A stretch of DNA of 42,762 bases from Lachnospiraceae bacterium (GTDB lineage: Bacteria; Bacillota; Clostridia; Lachnospirales; Lachnospiraceae), in NCBI GenBank assembly GCA_910574885.1, contig CAJTDD010000036.1, forward strand, positions 1 to 42,762. Direction: 5' to 3'. The notes under the pieces were generated by a model. It worked only from the letters and a program-made list of their open reading frames with translations, was not told the DNA's origin and made no database searches. This document shows, piece after piece, positions 41,289 through 42,762 of the stretch (position 1 is the first letter of the stretch; every line of letters begins with the position of its first letter). The position numbers and the translations under genes were made by a program.

Positions 41289-42623
41289 TTATAATTCCCC
41301 TACAATTTTTTCCAATTCATCATATATTTGCTGATCTTTATCTTCTCTCTGCAAAAAAGATGATTTTATGCCGCATTCACGGGTTTTGTCAATCCACTCC
41401 AGCGCCGTCTCCCTGCTAATGCCGCTATACAGCATCCCGTAATAGATATATGCCAATTCATTTGATACATTTGTGTGAAATACCATAGGGTCGTCAGAAT
41501 TAATACAGACCATTACATTGTCTTCCCCGCCAGGCCTGTTCAGTCTGTAAATCTGATTCTCCGTTATTTTATCCACCTCTCCGATTGCCACATTGGATGA
41601 GGGATTCACCTCTACGACAATTCCTTTCCGGCTCAATTTCTGACACAATATTTTCTGCAGCATTTCTGTAATCTGTATATCCTGTTTTGTCACCTCATAA
41701 TGGATGGGACATTCCATTTCTGTAAGGAATTTTTTACAATGGCGCGCCAGAGCAATCTTTTCTCCATTCCAAAAAATTTCGCTGCATATATCTTCTCGGA
41801 CTTCTTTACAAAAACCAACGTCTTCAGCCTCCGCACATCTGTCATAGCCGCCCTCTTCTGTGTCAAACATTTTTAAATATCCTTCTATCAATACCTGTAA
41901 AGAAATATTCTGCTCCTTGCCGTATATCCCTTTCGCCAACTCGTATACTTTCCCTTCCAGATATGCAATCAACGTAGAATTACATTCCACCGTATCCTGA
42001 CTAAGCGCATAGTACGCCCATACATAATTATCTAACGCTTCACTTCTTGGCAGTACAACAAAAGGATTTTGACGCCGCCATTGCTCCGGTAAAATGCCAA
42101 GCGCAGTACCATGTCCGATTCTGTCTCCCGCATGAAACTTCAAATAAGTAATCGTTTCGTCTATTCTGCGTAATCCCGATAGAATATGCCTGAAATCTTC
42201 TCCTGCATGGAATGTGAACCGCAAACTCTGGATACTGTTTGTCCCATACCCTACCTTTTCTATAGAGCTATCCCTGGCTTCTTTATAGGCTTTTGCAAAA
42301 ACCCATATAGGAGTCGCGTTTTCCAGACTCGCCGCATCAATCCCTACAATATAACGGTCAAGCCCGGAAACACGATTTCGCAGGCTGCGCATAATTCTAA
42401 TCTGATTCACATACTTTTCTTCCAACACACCAAACTGCAGCTTTTCTTTTTCTTCCATACCATCCAGAAAACATTTGTATGGAACCGTGCTGTCTTTTTT
42501 CTTCAAGAGATGATACACTAAGCCTACTCGGGGAAACGTCCGGTAAACTTGATAGCCTCCAATATCTTTCCTACAATAGTCCTCCCTGACGACATTCAGG
42601 TATGCCTCTAAAAAATCTTTCAC
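41289..42623 (-). pseudogene. Adenosine-deaminase-like protein, C-terminal part (RdrB-like), probably frameshifted
   Basis: 444 residues from a GTG, with the C-terminal metal and catalytic motifs of the adenosine deaminase fold: FHAGEDF (138-144), DRIGHG (167-172), EVNPSSN (338-344) and NSDDP (375-379). The usual N-terminal HxH metal motif is absent. An insert of about 165 residues lies between DRIGHG and EVNPSSN, and the phrase FHAGEDFRHILSGLRRIDE recalls RdrB, the deaminase of RADAR phage defence. Upstream, the same frame stays open to a TAA about 54 bp before the GTG. A neighbouring frame up to about 42730 reads MYYIVLGEFAGLFYSPVNWE, so the protein looks split by a frameshift, with its N-terminal part outside the window. 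If the shift is real the enzyme is dead. Confidence 0.6.
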
Positions 42624-42762
42624 ATCTTTCTGGAACCCGTCTTCTTTGTCATTAATTAAAACTTTCCCAATTTACCGGACTATAGAATAGACCCGCAAAC
42701 TCACCCAAAACTATATAATACATTCAAAAACTAGTTATTAAAAGCAATAATCCCTAAAAAAT

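Overview
The window looks like a chromosomal segment of a low-to-mid GC anaerobic Firmicute, most likely a gut Lachnospiraceae. The grounds are the Clostridia-style ABC-2, YesM/YesN and AgrC/AgrA-like genes, strong GGAGG ribosome sites, a flagellin gene and many decayed integrative-element scars. This placement is inferred from gene style; no rRNA or other marker gene is present. No tRNA, rRNA or CRISPR array was seen.

Layout. (1) 1-3.1 kb: an AT-rich restriction-modification pair (endonuclease, then N6-adenine methylase), followed by a mosaic scar of a relaxase tail and a large-serine-recombinase fragment. (2) 3.1-9.5 kb: an MFS permease, two stand-alone AAA-type ATPases and a three-gene ABC-2 exporter operon. 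(3) 9.6-12.0 kb: a collagen-like surface protein, a decayed two-gene ATPase/partner module and a GNAT acetyltransferase. (4) 12.1-16.6 kb: two nearly identical copies of an unrecognised 433/459-residue protein, bracketing a small membrane-anchored protein and a secreted protein. (5) 16.7-22.0 kb, the most interesting part: a compact class II lanthipeptide locus on the minus strand. It has a LytTR response regulator, an AgrC-like histidine kinase, a 42-residue precursor peptide (19733-19861), a 165-bp long-palindrome repeat element and then LanM. No LanT-type exporter/protease or LanFEG immunity gene lies next to it. (6) 22.1-32.2 kb: a carbohydrate locus read as YesM-YesN-lipoprotein, then solute-binding protein, two permeases and a glycoside hydrolase. 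(7) 32.3-35.4 kb: a stand-alone giant flagellin (1029 residues). (8) 36.0-41.1 kb: a BceAB-like ABC transporter followed by a NarL-type two-component system. (9) 41.3-42.8 kb: the C-terminal part of an adenosine-deaminase-like protein resembling RADAR RdrB, apparently frameshifted at its N-terminal side.

How the parts may work together. The lanthipeptide operon looks like a self-contained sense-and-modify unit: a promoter at 22011-22038 should drive regulator, kinase and peptide, with LanM after the palindrome. A short GC-rich repeat with alternative hairpins lies in the leader of that operon. A second copy is inserted in frame in the downstream 459-residue paralogue. The BceAB-like module 20 kb away could supply peptide resistance, but no sequence link shows this. 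Several defence-type genes (restriction-modification, broken ATPase pair, broken RdrB-like deaminase) and mobile-element scars mark this as an accessory-rich region.
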